A DNA stretch of 64,000 nt. Origin: an uncultured Phycisphaerales bacterium. Its GTDB lineage: Bacteria; Planctomycetota; Phycisphaerae; Phycisphaerales; SM1A02. The notes beneath the pieces were generated by a model that saw only the letters and a program-made list of their open reading frames with translations, had not been told where the DNA came from and made no database searches. Shown in pieces: positions 10,819 through 19,711 of this stretch (position 1 is the first letter of the stretch; each line of letters begins with the position of its first letter). The stretch is from positions 1-64,000 of the forward strand of contig CASICI010000006.1 of NCBI GenBank assembly GCA_949373145.1, written 5' to 3'. The translations under genes were made by a program, and so were the position numbers.

Positions 10819-11632
10819 ATGAAAAATGAAGCGTCACAATTCGATGAGGGCACACCCGATTCGTTGGAACGGGACCGAAAGTGCCTCAGCTGCGGCTACG
10901 CCCTCAAGGGGCCTTGATCCAACCGGAAGCTGTCCGGAATGTGGGTCTCCGATCTCCAGCTCGATGGGGACCAGCGAACAGAACCGAACCATTCAGGCAC
11001 TCATCCAACTGGGCATGCGTTACCTGGCCTCCGGCTGGCTGGTCCTGGTGCTGTCGTTGCTGACCTGCCTCTCGAATCAGGTGGCCATGGTGTTCTTTCT
11101 CGTGGCGGTGTCGTTCAGACTCTACGGTCTGGCGCGGATTCGAAGGATCAGGAACTCATCCGCGGATGATCGAGGCCCTTCACCCAGAGACACGATTCGA
11201 ATGACCTGGGTTCTGGCATGGATGAACCTCGGTCTGTTGATTCTGTACCTGTGTGCCAATCGAGTGATTCCTCAGTTGGGATCGTCGAGCAGGCTCACGA
11301 TGCCACATCTCTGGATCTGGTCCACGGTCTGGTTCCTGACGAGCCTGGAGGCGAGTGCATGGCTGTCCTGGTTGTGGAATCAGACCCAACGCCGAGACTT
11401 TCCCGGGCCGCGCGTGCTCTTCATCATCACCCGTTTCCTGTGCCTGCTGCCGATGTGCATTCTCCCCTGCGTGGTGATCTTTCGGGGAAGTGAATTCATG
11501 TCCGTGGTCATGCTCCTGGGACTGTGTTCACTCTCGGGGATCGGCGTCTGCTGCTGGCTGGTCACGATGATGTTCAAGGACATCCACTGGCAATCGATGA
11601 CACATCACTGGGAAACTCGACAACGGCGATGA
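10819..11632 (+). CDS. Zinc-ribbon membrane protein of unknown function, one frame break
   Basis: The N terminus (MKNEASQFDEG) leads into a zinc ribbon CLSCGYALKG ... CPECGSPI, four cysteines in two CxxC pairs. About six hydrophobic segments follow (for example YLASGWLVLVLSLLTCL and MNLGLLILYLCA), so it is an integral membrane protein with a cytosolic metal knuckle. The ribbon is split by an extra base in the G4C2 run near 10908-10913; without it the frame is continuous from 10819 to 11632. Two other proteins here (24746-25597 and 25613-26513) have the same ribbon type. No enzyme motif is visible. Confidence 0.7.
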
Positions 11633-11735
11633 GATGCTTGCAAGCCGACTGAAGAACGCCCAGCTGTCGATGCCTCCGAGCGAAGATCACGCGGAGATCG
11701 AACTGGCCGGTAGCGATGAGGTCGAGACGCCGGAT

Positions 11736-13311
11736 TCAGAGTGAGTCCGGCACGACCGCCGAAAGCACGTTCAGCCAGATCCACGGCTCGCCGCAAGGCT
11801 GCCGTCTTGTTCAGAGTCTCCTCGAACTCGAGAGTGGGGTCCGAGTCGAGCACGATCCCGGCGCCAGCTTGAAGATCGACGACCCACTCTCCATCGACCT
11901 GCTCCGTGGGAATGACGATCGTTCTCAGTGCCAGTGCGATGTCGGCTCCCCCACCAAGACCGATCGCACCAATGCCTCCGGCGTAGGGCCCACGGCGGGG
12001 TGGGTTCCACCTCATCGATGATCTCCATGGCACGGATCTTAGGAGCACCACTCACGGTGCCCACCGGAAGGGTCGCGCGCAGAGCATCCCATTGATCGAG
12101 ATCGGAGCGCAAGCGTCCTGTGACCGTCGAGGAGATGTGCATGACGTGGCTGTATCGCTCGATCTCCATGCAACGATCGATCGAAATCGAGGCCGGTTCA
12201 CACGCACGCCCCGAGATCATTCCGGGCCAGATCGACCAGCATCACATGTTCGGAACGTTCCTTCTCGTCGGAGAGAAGTTCCTGTTCCAACGCGAGATCT
12301 TCGTCGTCGGTGCGTCCACGGCGTCTCGTGCCCAGCGAGCGGGCGGCTGGTGACGACCTCGTCGCGCACGCGACAGAGAATCTCAGGACTTGCCGCGACC
12401 AGAATGCACCCCTGGCATTGAAGGTAGATCTGGTAGGGACTTGGATTGACGACACGCAGTGCTCGGTAGATGTCGAAGGGATCCGCGGTCGTGGTGCGCC
12501 GAAGTCGTTGACTGACGACGGTCTGAAAGACATCACCAGCAGCGATGTATTCCTTCACGTCCTCGACCACGGACTTGAATTTCTCGGGCGTGAAGTTCGA
12601 AGTGCAGGGTTTCGAGTCATGACTCGAGAGATCCCCTTCGATGAATCCTGGATCGAGTCGGACCAGGGAATCGGTCAGCAGGCTCGACAGCTCCTCGAGT
12701 CGTCTTGAAGCATCATCGAAAGCGGGCTTGATACCGGTCCAGCGACTCACGTCGCTTCTGACGAGAACATGAATCCGCTTCGAGACGTGATCGAAGATCA
12801 CGAGCTCCTCGTAGAGCCCGACATGCATGTCGGGAAGACTTCGATCATCGTCCGGTGCATCCTCGAAGGCGAGCTTGCCGGCTTCGAGCCAGCGAACGGC
12901 GTCGTAGCCGATGTGTCCGACCCAGCCGCCGCAGAAACTGTCGGGAAGGGTGTCCATTGGTGTTCCGAGTTCGACGTTCGAAGCAAGCAAGCGAGGCACC
13001 GAAAGCGGGTCGGGTTCCCGAGAGATTCGCTCGGTGCCGGCTTCGTTGTCTCGAACGATGACCTGATGACCGTGCGCGATCACCTCGAGACGCGGACGAG
13101 CGCCCAACACGGAAGTCCGACCGACCTGAGCCCCCTGCCCCCCCTGCTCCACGGATTCGAAGAGGAAACTCGGGGCGGTGCGATCATCCGCTTCGACCAG
13201 AGCTCGATAGGCGAGCACCGGGGTGAGGCGGTCGCTCATCAACGTCCGGTGAAGAACGACAGGACGTCCGTGCCGCGCTTCTTCCTCGAATGTCGGTTGA
13301 TCGATTGCCAT
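11736..13311 (-). CDS. trpE: Anthranilate synthase component I (frame broken by indels)
   Basis: Converts chorismate plus ammonia (from the TrpG glutaminase) to anthranilate. The ATG at 13311 ([15 protein letters not shown]) starts a typical N-terminal region, with [10 protein letters not shown] and [14 protein letters not shown]. The chorismate-binding core follows: [27 protein letters not shown], then in other frames a [20 protein letters not shown] stretch, [38 protein letters not shown] and a [12 protein letters not shown] stretch. Breaks lie near 12040, 12215 and 12330. The natural stop may be at 11736 (a VVPDSL end, needing one more indel) or the open frame runs on to 11605; the extra arginine-rich tail makes the shorter end more likely. 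pabB is the alternative. Confidence 0.85.
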
Positions 13312-13416
13312 GTGGAAAGGATACGGAACTCCGTCCCCTCCTGCCGGGTTAAGAACTACACTTCCATCATGCAGACCCAGCCACACTCCGGGAATCCACT
13401 CGATCAAGGTGTTTCG

Positions 13417-14121
13417 ATGACCCAACACATCGCATCCCTCAGGGGATTGCAGAAGACCTATTTCAAACCGGATGGATCGGTGCTCGTCGATGCACTCAGG
13501 GGAGTCGATCTCGACATCCCCAAGGGTCAGTACCTGGCGATCATGGGCGCCTCCGGATCCGGAAAGTCGACCTTGATGAATCTGCTGGGATGCCTGGACA
13601 CGCCCACCAGCGGCTCCTATGAACTCGAAGGCATCGATATCGCGACGCTTCCCGACGAGGAACTCAGCGCGATCAGGGGTCGAAAGATCGGCTTCGTCTT
13701 TCAGGCCTTCAATCTGATCAGCGAACTGGACATCGTGGAAAACGTCTGCGTGCCTCTCCTCTACCAGGGAATTCCCCGACCGATCCGCAGGAAGCGGGCG
13801 CTCGAGGCTCTGGACCAGGTCGGCCTTGGAGATCGGATCACCCATCGCCCACGCGAGTTGTCGGGAGGCCAGCAACAGAGAGTCGCGGTCGCACGTGCTC
13901 TGGTGACGAAGCCAGCCATCGTGCTGGCGGACGAACCGACGGGAAATCTCGACTCGACGACGGAACGTTCCCTGCTCAACCTCTTCGACGAACTGCATGA
14001 TGACGGCATGACGATGATCATCGTGACCCACGAGCCGACGCTTGCCGAACGCTGCCAGCGGATCATCAGACTCAAGGATGGATCGATCGACGTCGATGAA
14101 GCCGGCGGCAAAGCCACATGA
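13417..14121 (+). CDS. ABC transporter ATP-binding protein, LolD/MacB-like
   Basis: A 234-residue ATPase with Walker A GASGSGKST (44-52), Q-loop FVFQAFNL, signature LSGGQQQR, Walker B IVLADEPTGNLD and switch histidine in IIVTHE. The LNL/NLDS sequence type is that of the MacB/LolD/FtsE group, which power extraction of lipoproteins or export from the inner membrane. The ATG at 13417 has AAGG 8-9 bases upstream; an in-frame ATG at 13369 would add 16 residues. No permease gene is adjacent: the stop overlaps the ruvC start (ATGA), so the partner permease must be elsewhere. It is divergent from trpE. Confidence 0.9.
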   Translation: MTQHIASLRGLQKTYFKPDGSVLVDALRGVDLDIPKGQYLAIMGASGSGKSTLMNLLGCLDTPTSGSYELEGIDIATLPDEELSAIRGRKIGFVFQAFNLISELDIVENVCVPLLYQGIPRPIRRKRALEALDQVGLGDRITHRPRELSGGQQQRVAVARALVTKPAIVLADEPTGNLDSTTERSLLNLFDELHDDGMTMIIVTHEPTLAERCQRIIRLKDGSIDVDEAGGKAT

Positions 14122-14618
14122 AACTGATGGGGATCGATCCCGGGCTCAACATCACGGGGTACGCCTGCGTCGAATGCGACCAAGGCTCCGAACCCCCTCG
14201 ACTGCTGGAAGCAGGCGTGATCAGAATGCCCAAGACCACCGATCTCCCCGTGCGCCTGGGGCATCTCTTCGAGGAACTGGAGTCACTGCTGAGCGAGTTC
14301 TCTCCGGGCAGGCTGGTCGTCGAATCGATCTTCAGCCACAAACGATTTCAGGGGTCGGGGCTTCTCATGGGGCACGCCCGCGGCGTGATCCTGCTTGCCG
14401 CACAACGACGTGGGATTCCAACCGGTGAACTCGCCCCCGCCGAGGTCAAGAAGGCTTTGACGGGAAATGGACGCGCGACGAAAAGTCAGATCCAGCAGGC
14501 GGTGATGTCGCAGTGCGGGCTGGCGGAAATCCCCTCGCCACCCGATGTGGCGGATGCGATTGCAATCGCCCTTGGCGCGGCACACCGAGGACACCTCGAT
14601 GACCACGGTCTCGAGTGA
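14118..14618 (+). CDS. ruvC: Crossover junction endodeoxyribonuclease RuvC
   Basis: Holliday-junction resolvase of the RuvABC system. The four acidic catalytic residues line up with the family: D7 in GIDPGL, E69 in VVES, D143 and D146 in DVADAIAIAL. It has 166 residues, about the usual length. FSHKRFQGSGLLMGHARGV and APAEVKKALTGNGRATKSQ are family-typical. The ATG overlaps the stop of the ABC ATPase gene by four bases, an unusual partner; ruvA and ruvB are not in the window. It converges on the YdjY-like gene with only five bases between them. Confidence 0.95.
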   Translation: MKLMGIDPGLNITGYACVECDQGSEPPRLLEAGVIRMPKTTDLPVRLGHLFEELESLLSEFSPGRLVVESIFSHKRFQGSGLLMGHARGVILLAAQRRGIPTGELAPAEVKKALTGNGRATKSQIQQAVMSQCGLAEIPSPPDVADAIAIALGAAHRGHLDDHGLE

Positions 14619-14623
14619 ACCGC

Positions 14624-15394
14624 TCAGGTGTCCCAGGGTGTCAGAACAAGGCTGACCGGAGTTCCCGGAGCCGGCACCTTTTCAGAGCGAATCTCCCAGA
14701 CTGCAGCATCGACCGAGACCTGATCCGAGATCACGCCCGGCAAGCCAAGAACTTCATCGCCGAACGTTGCGAAGCCGATGATCGATCCGCTGTAGTCGGC
14801 GACGTACCGTCCCTCCCGGTCGAAGCGCGAGCCGCAGAACATCCACGGCGTCGGTGGAAAGACGGTTCCATCGGATGACCCCATGACCATCTCCTCGACA
14901 CTGGATTCCACGAGGCACCCCTCGGTGTCCGTGAAACGAACGCGAATTCGAACCGGAGCTCCGGTGGGAGGAATTCGTTCTATCTCGTAGCGATCACCAC
15001 GCATCGTCTCCAGCCACCGACCGGGAACGCCCGACTCGAGGCCGATCATGAGAAGCGCCGAATGGATGAGACTCGGCTGACACTCGACCACGAAGATCGA
15101 TTCGTGCTCTCGAGTGCCGCGAAGACAGGCGATCTGTTCGATCCAGCCGGAATCAATGGCGATGAAGGCAGGGACCAGGACCTCACGTGAGTCCAGACGG
15201 CATTCGATTCCTCCCGCAAGATGAATGATTCCCGAGGGACTTGGTGCCTTGATCGATTCGTCGACCATGACGCCGGCCCCAGAGGGCGCGGTGGGCGTTT
15301 CCGACTTGGAGGAGACACAGCCACTCGAGATGCCGGCAAGAACGAGCATCGCGGCTCTTCTCAACCCTCCCGGACTCGCTGACCTGCTGCTCAT
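14624..15394 (-). CDS. YdjY-domain lipoprotein
   Basis: I start it at the ATG at 15394 (MSSRSASPGGLRRAAMLVLAG), which gives an N-region with arginines, a hydrophobic core and an SSGC lipobox-like cysteine near residue 25. The body matches the planctomycete YdjY domain: AFIAIDSGWIEQIACLRGTR with HES after it, then CQPSLIHSALLMIGLESGVP. Function of the domain is not established; lipid anchoring suggests the periplasmic face. Further upstream codons in frame belong to the terminator-bearing leader and are unlikely to be coding. The structured RNA at 15446-15547 lies just ahead on the same strand and could control it. Confidence 0.75.
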   Translation of the reverse strand: MSSRSASPGGLRRAAMLVLAGISSGCVSSKSETPTAPSGAGVMVDESIKAPSPSGIIHLAGGIECRLDSREVLVPAFIAIDSGWIEQIACLRGTREHESIFVVECQPSLIHSALLMIGLESGVPGRWLETMRGDRYEIERIPPTGAPVRIRVRFTDTEGCLVESSVEEMVMGSSDGTVFPPTPWMFCGSRFDREGRYVADYSGSIIGFATFGDEVLGLPGVISDQVSVDAAVWEIRSEKVPAPGTPVSLVLTPWDT

Positions 15395-15445
15395 GACGGC
15401 GAGCGTACCATCGGAGAGGTGCTCGAGAAGTCGGGCTTCAGAATG

Positions 15446-15483
15446 AAAAAAAGGCCCGGTCGAGGCGAACCTCAGACCGAGCC
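15446..15483 (-). terminator. Rho-independent terminator with TTCG loop
   Basis: On the minus strand a nine-pair outer stem (15475-15483 with 15453-15461) continues, past one unpaired base, into GAGG-TTCG-CCTC and is followed by seven T. The one position that mismatches on the plus strand (C15456/A15480) becomes a G-U wobble in the minus-strand RNA, so the direction is clear. The nearest minus-strand gene upstream is more than 1 kb away, so it is not a simple gene-end terminator. Confidence 0.8.
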
Positions 15484-15547
15484 CTTCCGGGGGCAAGTGA
15501 AGTGGCCTCAACCTGATAGAGGGAGACCTGAGTGACCGAAGTCACGG
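15446..15547 (-). ncRNA. Candidate small RNA or attenuating leader ahead of the YdjY gene
   Basis: On the minus strand a possible start near 15547 is followed by a GTGAC-TTCG-GTCAC hairpin (15532-15545, a cUUCGg tetraloop), a weaker CCTC/GAGG hairpin, and a strong terminator ending in T7 at 15446-15452. The total would be about 100 nt. The YdjY-like gene begins 52 bases beyond, so this is either a free sRNA or a leader that terminates unless read through. I do not recognise a known riboswitch class. The region 15395-15746 holds no other gene that I can see. Confidence 0.45.
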
Positions 15548-15553
15548 TAAACA

Positions 15554-15581
15554 ATACTATCTCAATCAATCGACGAAGCAA
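15554..15581 (-). promoter_or_regulatory. Possible sigma-70 promoter for the leader/sRNA
   Basis: Minus-strand TTGCTT (15576-15581), 16-base spacer, TAGTAT (15554-15559), placing the start near 15547. Each box is only a partial match to consensus, so this is a weak call supported mainly by its position ahead of the hairpins. Confidence 0.3.
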
Positions 15582-15746
15582 GACCGAGGTCTGAGATACT
15601 TTTTCGAGTTTCTCCGGTCTTTTGTGTCCTATAGTCCATCTAAACGTCTCAGCGACCCCCTTTCACTCGAAAAACGGTGCCAAGTGCCCACTACGCTCTC
15701 CAGAACCACGAGATTTTGCATCCACCCCTCCGAGGAGGTGGACACG

Positions 15747-16523
15747 ATGCTGAGCAAGCACAACACGTTCGCGTCAGCACCGAGCCCTCGTGGCCTCGCG
15801 GCCTGGTACGAAACGGTCGTCGAAGTTCAGGGCGCTCCTGATCCACGGTCCGGTTACATCATCGGAATCGACAAGATCGACAAGGCCGTGCGTCTCACCG
15901 TGTTGGAACCATTGCGCGCAGCGCTGAGAGGCGAGGACAGCAGAGACCTGTCCTCGCTCGTTCTGGATCTCGCATCCCGGACGCAGGAAGCGTTGCAGAG
16001 ACCTATTTCCGGATTCAAGTTGAGAGTCACCCCAAGGCATGAACTTGGATGGGTGAACGAACACAACGGCTGCATGCCGAAACCAGGGGACACCATGTCG
16101 ACAGAGGAATTGAATTTGATGATCCGCATCCAGTTCGAGTTTGCAGCATCCCACCGCCTCCACTGCGCCGAGGAATCCGATGAGTGGAACCGGGATGCCT
16201 TTGGAAAATGCAACAATCCAGCGGGCCATGGGCACAACTATCGAGTCGAGGTGTGCGTGACACCGGATCTGGATGAGAACCGTCGCTCGAGAATGACCTT
16301 CGAAGCCGTCGAGGCCATCGTGAAACGCGAGGTCATCGATCGTTTCGATCACCGCAACCTGAACGAACAGTGCACGGAATTCGAACAGCTCAACCCATCG
16401 GTCGAGAACATCACCGCGGTCTCAAGGGACCTGCTGATGAAACCTCTGGCCGAATCGGGAGGACGCCTGCGGGAGATCACGATCTGGGAGACGGAGAAGA
16501 CCAGCTGCACCTGCAGGGTCTGA
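15747..16523 (+). CDS. 6-pyruvoyl-tetrahydropterin synthase / QueD-like protein with degenerate N-terminal repeat
   Basis: The ATG at 15747 has GAGGAGG about 8 bases upstream, which decides the start against the longer open frame. The C-terminal half (from about residue 124) is a complete synthase domain: zinc ligands H136 (ASHRLHC), H161 and H163 (GHGHNYRVEV), catalytic-type C155 (FGKC), and the DHRNLNEQ and PSVENIT motifs. The first ~115 residues look like a second copy of the fold (WYETVVEVQG ... GYIIGIDKID) that lacks the zinc histidines. The active domain would make a pterin or the queuosine precursor; the substrate is not fixed by these motifs. 258 residues, about twice a single QueD. 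Confidence 0.85.
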   Translation: MLSKHNTFASAPSPRGLAAWYETVVEVQGAPDPRSGYIIGIDKIDKAVRLTVLEPLRAALRGEDSRDLSSLVLDLASRTQEALQRPISGFKLRVTPRHELGWVNEHNGCMPKPGDTMSTEELNLMIRIQFEFAASHRLHCAEESDEWNRDAFGKCNNPAGHGHNYRVEVCVTPDLDENRRSRMTFEAVEAIVKREVIDRFDHRNLNEQCTEFEQLNPSVENITAVSRDLLMKPLAESGGRLREITIWETEKTSCTCRV

Positions 16524-16538
16524 TCGTCCATCGAAATC

Positions 16539-17012
16539 TCAAGTGAGTTCGTCCTCGGCCATCAAGCGGAAGCCCTTCCGTCTGAGGATCTGGCCTGCAA
16601 AGGTGTTGTCATCCACGGCGAGCGCCAGCAACTGCATCGGTCCCGAAGGATGGGTCGGCAGAATCGGATACGCGAATCGAATGTTGAGTTCGGCACCCAG
16701 AAGGTAGAGACACGCGTTGGTCAACGTGTTCACCTCGTCGAGTTCAAGTACCAGAAGCTCGACCTCGGAAAAACTGAAACCATGCTGGCGCAGCAGGAAA
16801 CGAGCGGCGTCAGCGTTGTCGAAGATCATCCTCACCACGGCATGGTCGGATGAATCAAGAACGCTGATCGCGGACATCGTGACGTCATGGGCTTCGTCGA
16901 AGAGTTGCACGAGTTCGAGCAGCTTGCCGACCCGATTGTCGAGGAAGACACCGAACTGGCGCACCGATGGCGGCGCGTATCCTTGTTCCGTTCCGAGCGG
17001 CATTTGTGACAT
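16539..17012 (-). CDS. Tandem ACT-domain protein
   Basis: A 157-residue soluble protein. After a short N-terminal tail, VRQFGVFLDNRVGKLLELVQLF begins an ACT-like beta-alpha-beta unit with the G-x-L/L turn. A second unit follows in the C-terminal half (PSGPMQLLALAVDDNTFAGQ). ACT domains usually bind amino acids and regulate metabolic enzymes, but no catalytic domain is attached, so it may be a stand-alone sensor. The ATG at 17012 (MSQMPLGTEQG) is preferred over a TTG at 17060. It ends 15 bases from the convergent pterin-synthase-like gene. Confidence 0.7.
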   Translation of the reverse strand: MSQMPLGTEQGYAPPSVRQFGVFLDNRVGKLLELVQLFDEAHDVTMSAISVLDSSDHAVVRMIFDNADAARFLLRQHGFSFSEVELLVLELDEVNTLTNACLYLLGAELNIRFAYPILPTHPSGPMQLLALAVDDNTFAGQILRRKGFRLMAEDELT

Positions 17013-17114
17013 TGAGCATTCATCCAGATCAAGCGTGCAGCGATACCCGTGAAAGGCCAACCCGAAGTATAGCTCGTCACACGTTGCACACGATCACGGA
17101 GGTCTGAAAGAGAC

Positions 17115-18026
17115 TCAAGTCGTCGAAAGAAAATCAGGTGTGGGACATTCCGGAAGCAGACCTGATTCGGCGGCGCACACCAGGAGCGCTCGAACGGCTT
17201 CACGTCCGCGCTCACCGTAGTCGAGGGTCCAACGATTGACGTAGAGATCGACGAATGCACCGGTTATGTCGGCATCCAGTCCCCTCGCCCATTCCTGAGC
17301 TCGACGAATGGACTCGTCCCGATGCTCCATCGAATACTTCAGGGATGCCTCGAGAAGTCCGACGATCTCCTGGCTCGCGCCTGCACCGAATCGCTCATCG
17401 AGATCTCGTCGAACGACGTTGGCTCCCAGAGGCAATGGAAGGCTCTTTTCGCGTTCCCACCAGGCGCCGAGATCCTGAACTTGAACGAGTCCCTCCTCTT
17501 CGAAGGTGAGCTGGCTCTCGTGAATCACGACACCTGCATCGAATCGTCCGGAGGTCACCGCTTCAGGGATCTCGTCGAAGGGCATCGAAGTCCAGTTCAC
17601 GGCATCCCGCCCCAGCATGAGGCTGGAGACCAGATAGGCCGTGGTTCGATCGCCGGGGACGGCGATCGATGGACGCGACGTCCGCAGGGTCTCCAGTTCG
17701 ATGGGCTCGCGTGCGACGAGGCGAGGTCCGTAGCCGTCACCGACACTCGCTCCGCATCCTGTGATCACGTAGCGATCGGCGATGTGCGGATAGCACGCGC
17801 ATGAAATGCCCGTGATTTCAAGCGCGGACTCGTCATCCGAGTCACAAGCATGGTTGTTCAGAGTTTCAATGTCCTCGACGACCTGCTCGAACCTGAAACG
17901 ATCGCTGGACAGTCGAGCAGGCTCGCCATCGCGTTCGAAGAGCGGCCACCACATGAAGGCGTCATCGGGATCCGGGCTGTGGCCCAGACGAATGGTCGCA
18001 CGCGCGTCTGTCTTGTGTGTGTTCAT
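17115..18026 (-). CDS. mqnD: MqnA/MqnD-family menaquinone biosynthesis protein
   Basis: A 303-residue periplasmic-binding-fold enzyme. The N terminus IRLGHSPDPDDAFMWWPLF is the hallmark of the MqnA/MqnD family; ITGISCACYPHIADRY, SIAVPGDRTTAYLVSSLM and DAGVVIHESQLTFEEEGL follow the family order, including the dehydratase/lyase-type cleft motifs. MqnD cleaves cyclic dehypoxanthine futalosine to 1,4-dihydroxy-6-naphthoate; MqnA makes the first intermediate. Assignment to D rather than A is inferred from the SPDPDD start and the length. mqnC at 23338 is another enzyme of the same pathway, so menaquinone is probably made by the futalosine route. Confidence 0.75.
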   Translation of the reverse strand: MNTHKTDARATIRLGHSPDPDDAFMWWPLFERDGEPARLSSDRFRFEQVVEDIETLNNHACDSDDESALEITGISCACYPHIADRYVITGCGASVGDGYGPRLVAREPIELETLRTSRPSIAVPGDRTTAYLVSSLMLGRDAVNWTSMPFDEIPEAVTSGRFDAGVVIHESQLTFEEEGLVQVQDLGAWWEREKSLPLPLGANVVRRDLDERFGAGASQEIVGLLEASLKYSMEHRDESIRRAQEWARGLDADITGAFVDLYVNRWTLDYGERGREAVRALLVCAAESGLLPECPTPDFLSTT

Positions 18027-18061
18027 GACTCGACAATCGTAGCCGAGCCGACCGGTTCGAG

Positions 18062-18865
18062 TCAGCAGTTCCAGGCAGAAAGAAGCACGGTGAGGTCCCC
18101 ACCACCGACGGAACCAGATCCATCGAGGTCACCTGTGCCTGAATTGCCCCAGTTTCCCAGCAGTTGAGCCAGGTCCGAGCCACATACCTGGCCATCGCCA
18201 TCGATGTCAGCGGTCACATAGATGCCTGCGTAGATGACCGCACCGAGATCGGCATCGATCGTGATGTCGATCGAATTGACTCCGGATGGCAATGATTCGG
18301 GAAGCACCCCGACCGAGATCGTCTGCAGACCGATGTTCGACATCAACAGCAACCCGTCCGCTTGAGTGATGTCACCGTCGATCGAGATGAAATCATCCGC
18401 GATGGTCGTGGAGACTCCCGAACCGACGAGGCCTCCGGTGTAACTGAAATCCAGTTCGAGTCCGTAGCGAACGGAGTTGAGTGCCCAGGTGTCGTTGACG
18501 ATGGGTACGTCGGCGGGAGGCGAAAGGAGATTCAGCCTCAGACTGTCGACATTGACGATGACGGTCTCGAGACATCCGAAGATGGAGCAGAAGAAATCCA
18601 GCTCGAGCTGACCACCCTGCATCAGCAGGGAATGAGCATTGACATCCAACATGTCGAAAGACGATGTCGGCTGCACAGAGAAGGCGCTTTCGATCAAGGT
18701 CGTGGTCGTGGAATCATTTGCCGTCGAGGAACCGAAGATCGGCACATCCAAGGTCATTTGGACGTCGACTGGAACCAGAGCGCCTGGCACTGCGTCGAGA
18801 GTGACATCAGCCTGCGCGATTGACGAAACGAGTACGAGGGAACCAGCGATCATTCTCAGGGACAT
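18062..18865 (-). CDS. Secreted protein with C-terminal dockerin-like EF-hand pair
   Basis: The ATG at 18865 has GGAG a few bases upstream. Residues 1-19 form a signal peptide ending in IAQA. The body (about 20-215) is beta-rich, Ser/Thr/Val-rich and of unknown function. The last ~48 residues hold two calcium-loop repeats, DIDGDGQVCGSDLAQLLGNW and DLDGSGSVGGGDLTVLLSAW, each with D at positions 1, 3/5 and 12 of the loop. Such tails are very common on secreted Phycisphaerae proteins and act as calcium-binding attachment modules. The protein ends with AWNC. A cohesin partner is not visible here. Confidence 0.8.
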   Translation of the reverse strand: MSLRMIAGSLVLVSSIAQADVTLDAVPGALVPVDVQMTLDVPIFGSSTANDSTTTTLIESAFSVQPTSSFDMLDVNAHSLLMQGGQLELDFFCSIFGCLETVIVNVDSLRLNLLSPPADVPIVNDTWALNSVRYGLELDFSYTGGLVGSGVSTTIADDFISIDGDITQADGLLLMSNIGLQTISVGVLPESLPSGVNSIDITIDADLGAVIYAGIYVTADIDGDGQVCGSDLAQLLGNWGNSGTGDLDGSGSVGGGDLTVLLSAWNC

Positions 18866-18956
18866 CTCATTCTCCACAGTGAGGTGACTAAAAGACCTGT
18901 TTCAAAGTAGCCGATGGGAATTCAGATGCAAGAACTCTTCGAAAGGTACCGGACTC

Positions 18957-19634
18957 CTAGCGAGTGAGGGCACCCGGATCGAGAACGTAGGGGTTTGAGA
19001 GCCGTTCTCGGCCGATGGTGGTGGCAGGCCCATGCCCCGGGTGGACCTCGGTCGAATCGGGAAGTGTCATCAACCGTTCCAGACTGCGCACCATCGCCGC
19101 TGGATCCGAAGTCGGAAAATCGACGCGACCGACCGATCCTGAGAACAAGGTGTCACCCGCAAGAAGAATTCCATCGGTCGAGTTGTACAGCCCGACCGAT
19201 CCCGGACTGTGTCCCGGAAGATGGAGAACCTCCCAGTGACTTCCGAGCAGATCGAGACGCTCGCCGTCTTCGTACTGCTTGTCGGGTGCGGGAGCCACAC
19301 AAGGCCAGGGGGTCATGCCCGAGAGATTCGCCATCGGATCCCTGTTCCACTCGGCTTCGATCGGATGCACCCAGATCGGCATGGGACCGAAGCGTTCGAT
19401 GAGGCGATCGATGCCTCCGATGTGGTCGTAGTGACAATGGGTCAGCAGAAGGCCGCGTGGCTCGAGGGCACGCTGAGCGACTTGATCGAGCAGCGGCTCG
19501 GGCTCCATGCCGCAATCGATCAGATAGCACCCATGAGGGTCAGGTCCTGTTGGCACGCAAAGAATGGAGCAATTGGTCTCCACCGGCCCGAGGGGCAGGG
19601 AGATCAATTCCGGAGTGCAGGCGGTATTCGTCAT
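18957..19634 (-). CDS. Metallo-beta-lactamase-fold hydrolase, glyoxalase II-like
   Basis: A 225-residue cytosolic protein with the dinuclear metal motifs THCHYDHIGG, the PGHSPGS histidine, AGDTLFSGSVGR and the last histidine in HPGHGPAT. The arrangement is that of the small glyoxalase-II/YcbL group, which hydrolyses thioesters such as hydroxyacyl-glutathione or a related thiol conjugate. The start at 19634 (MTNTACTPELI) fits the family's NCS/NCY start (VETNCSILCV); an ATG at 19664 would add ten residues. It is divergent from the HEAT lipoprotein gene, with 77 bases between. Confidence 0.88.
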   Translation of the reverse strand: MTNTACTPELISLPLGPVETNCSILCVPTGPDPHGCYLIDCGMEPEPLLDQVAQRALEPRGLLLTHCHYDHIGGIDRLIERFGPMPIWVHPIEAEWNRDPMANLSGMTPWPCVAPAPDKQYEDGERLDLLGSHWEVLHLPGHSPGSVGLYNSTDGILLAGDTLFSGSVGRVDFPTSDPAAMVRSLERLMTLPDSTEVHPGHGPATTIGRERLSNPYVLDPGALTR

Positions 19635-19711
19635 GAGGACAGAATAGCTCCCGGGCGGAATCATGGCGTGAAATCCACGGCGACGCTGTCAGCGCGTATG
19701 ATTCAGTGGTC

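Noticed and set aside
12217-14031. Long minus-strand open frame through the ABC transporter gene into trpE
   Set aside because: The part above 13311 is antisense to a clear ABC ATPase; only the trpE part is real.
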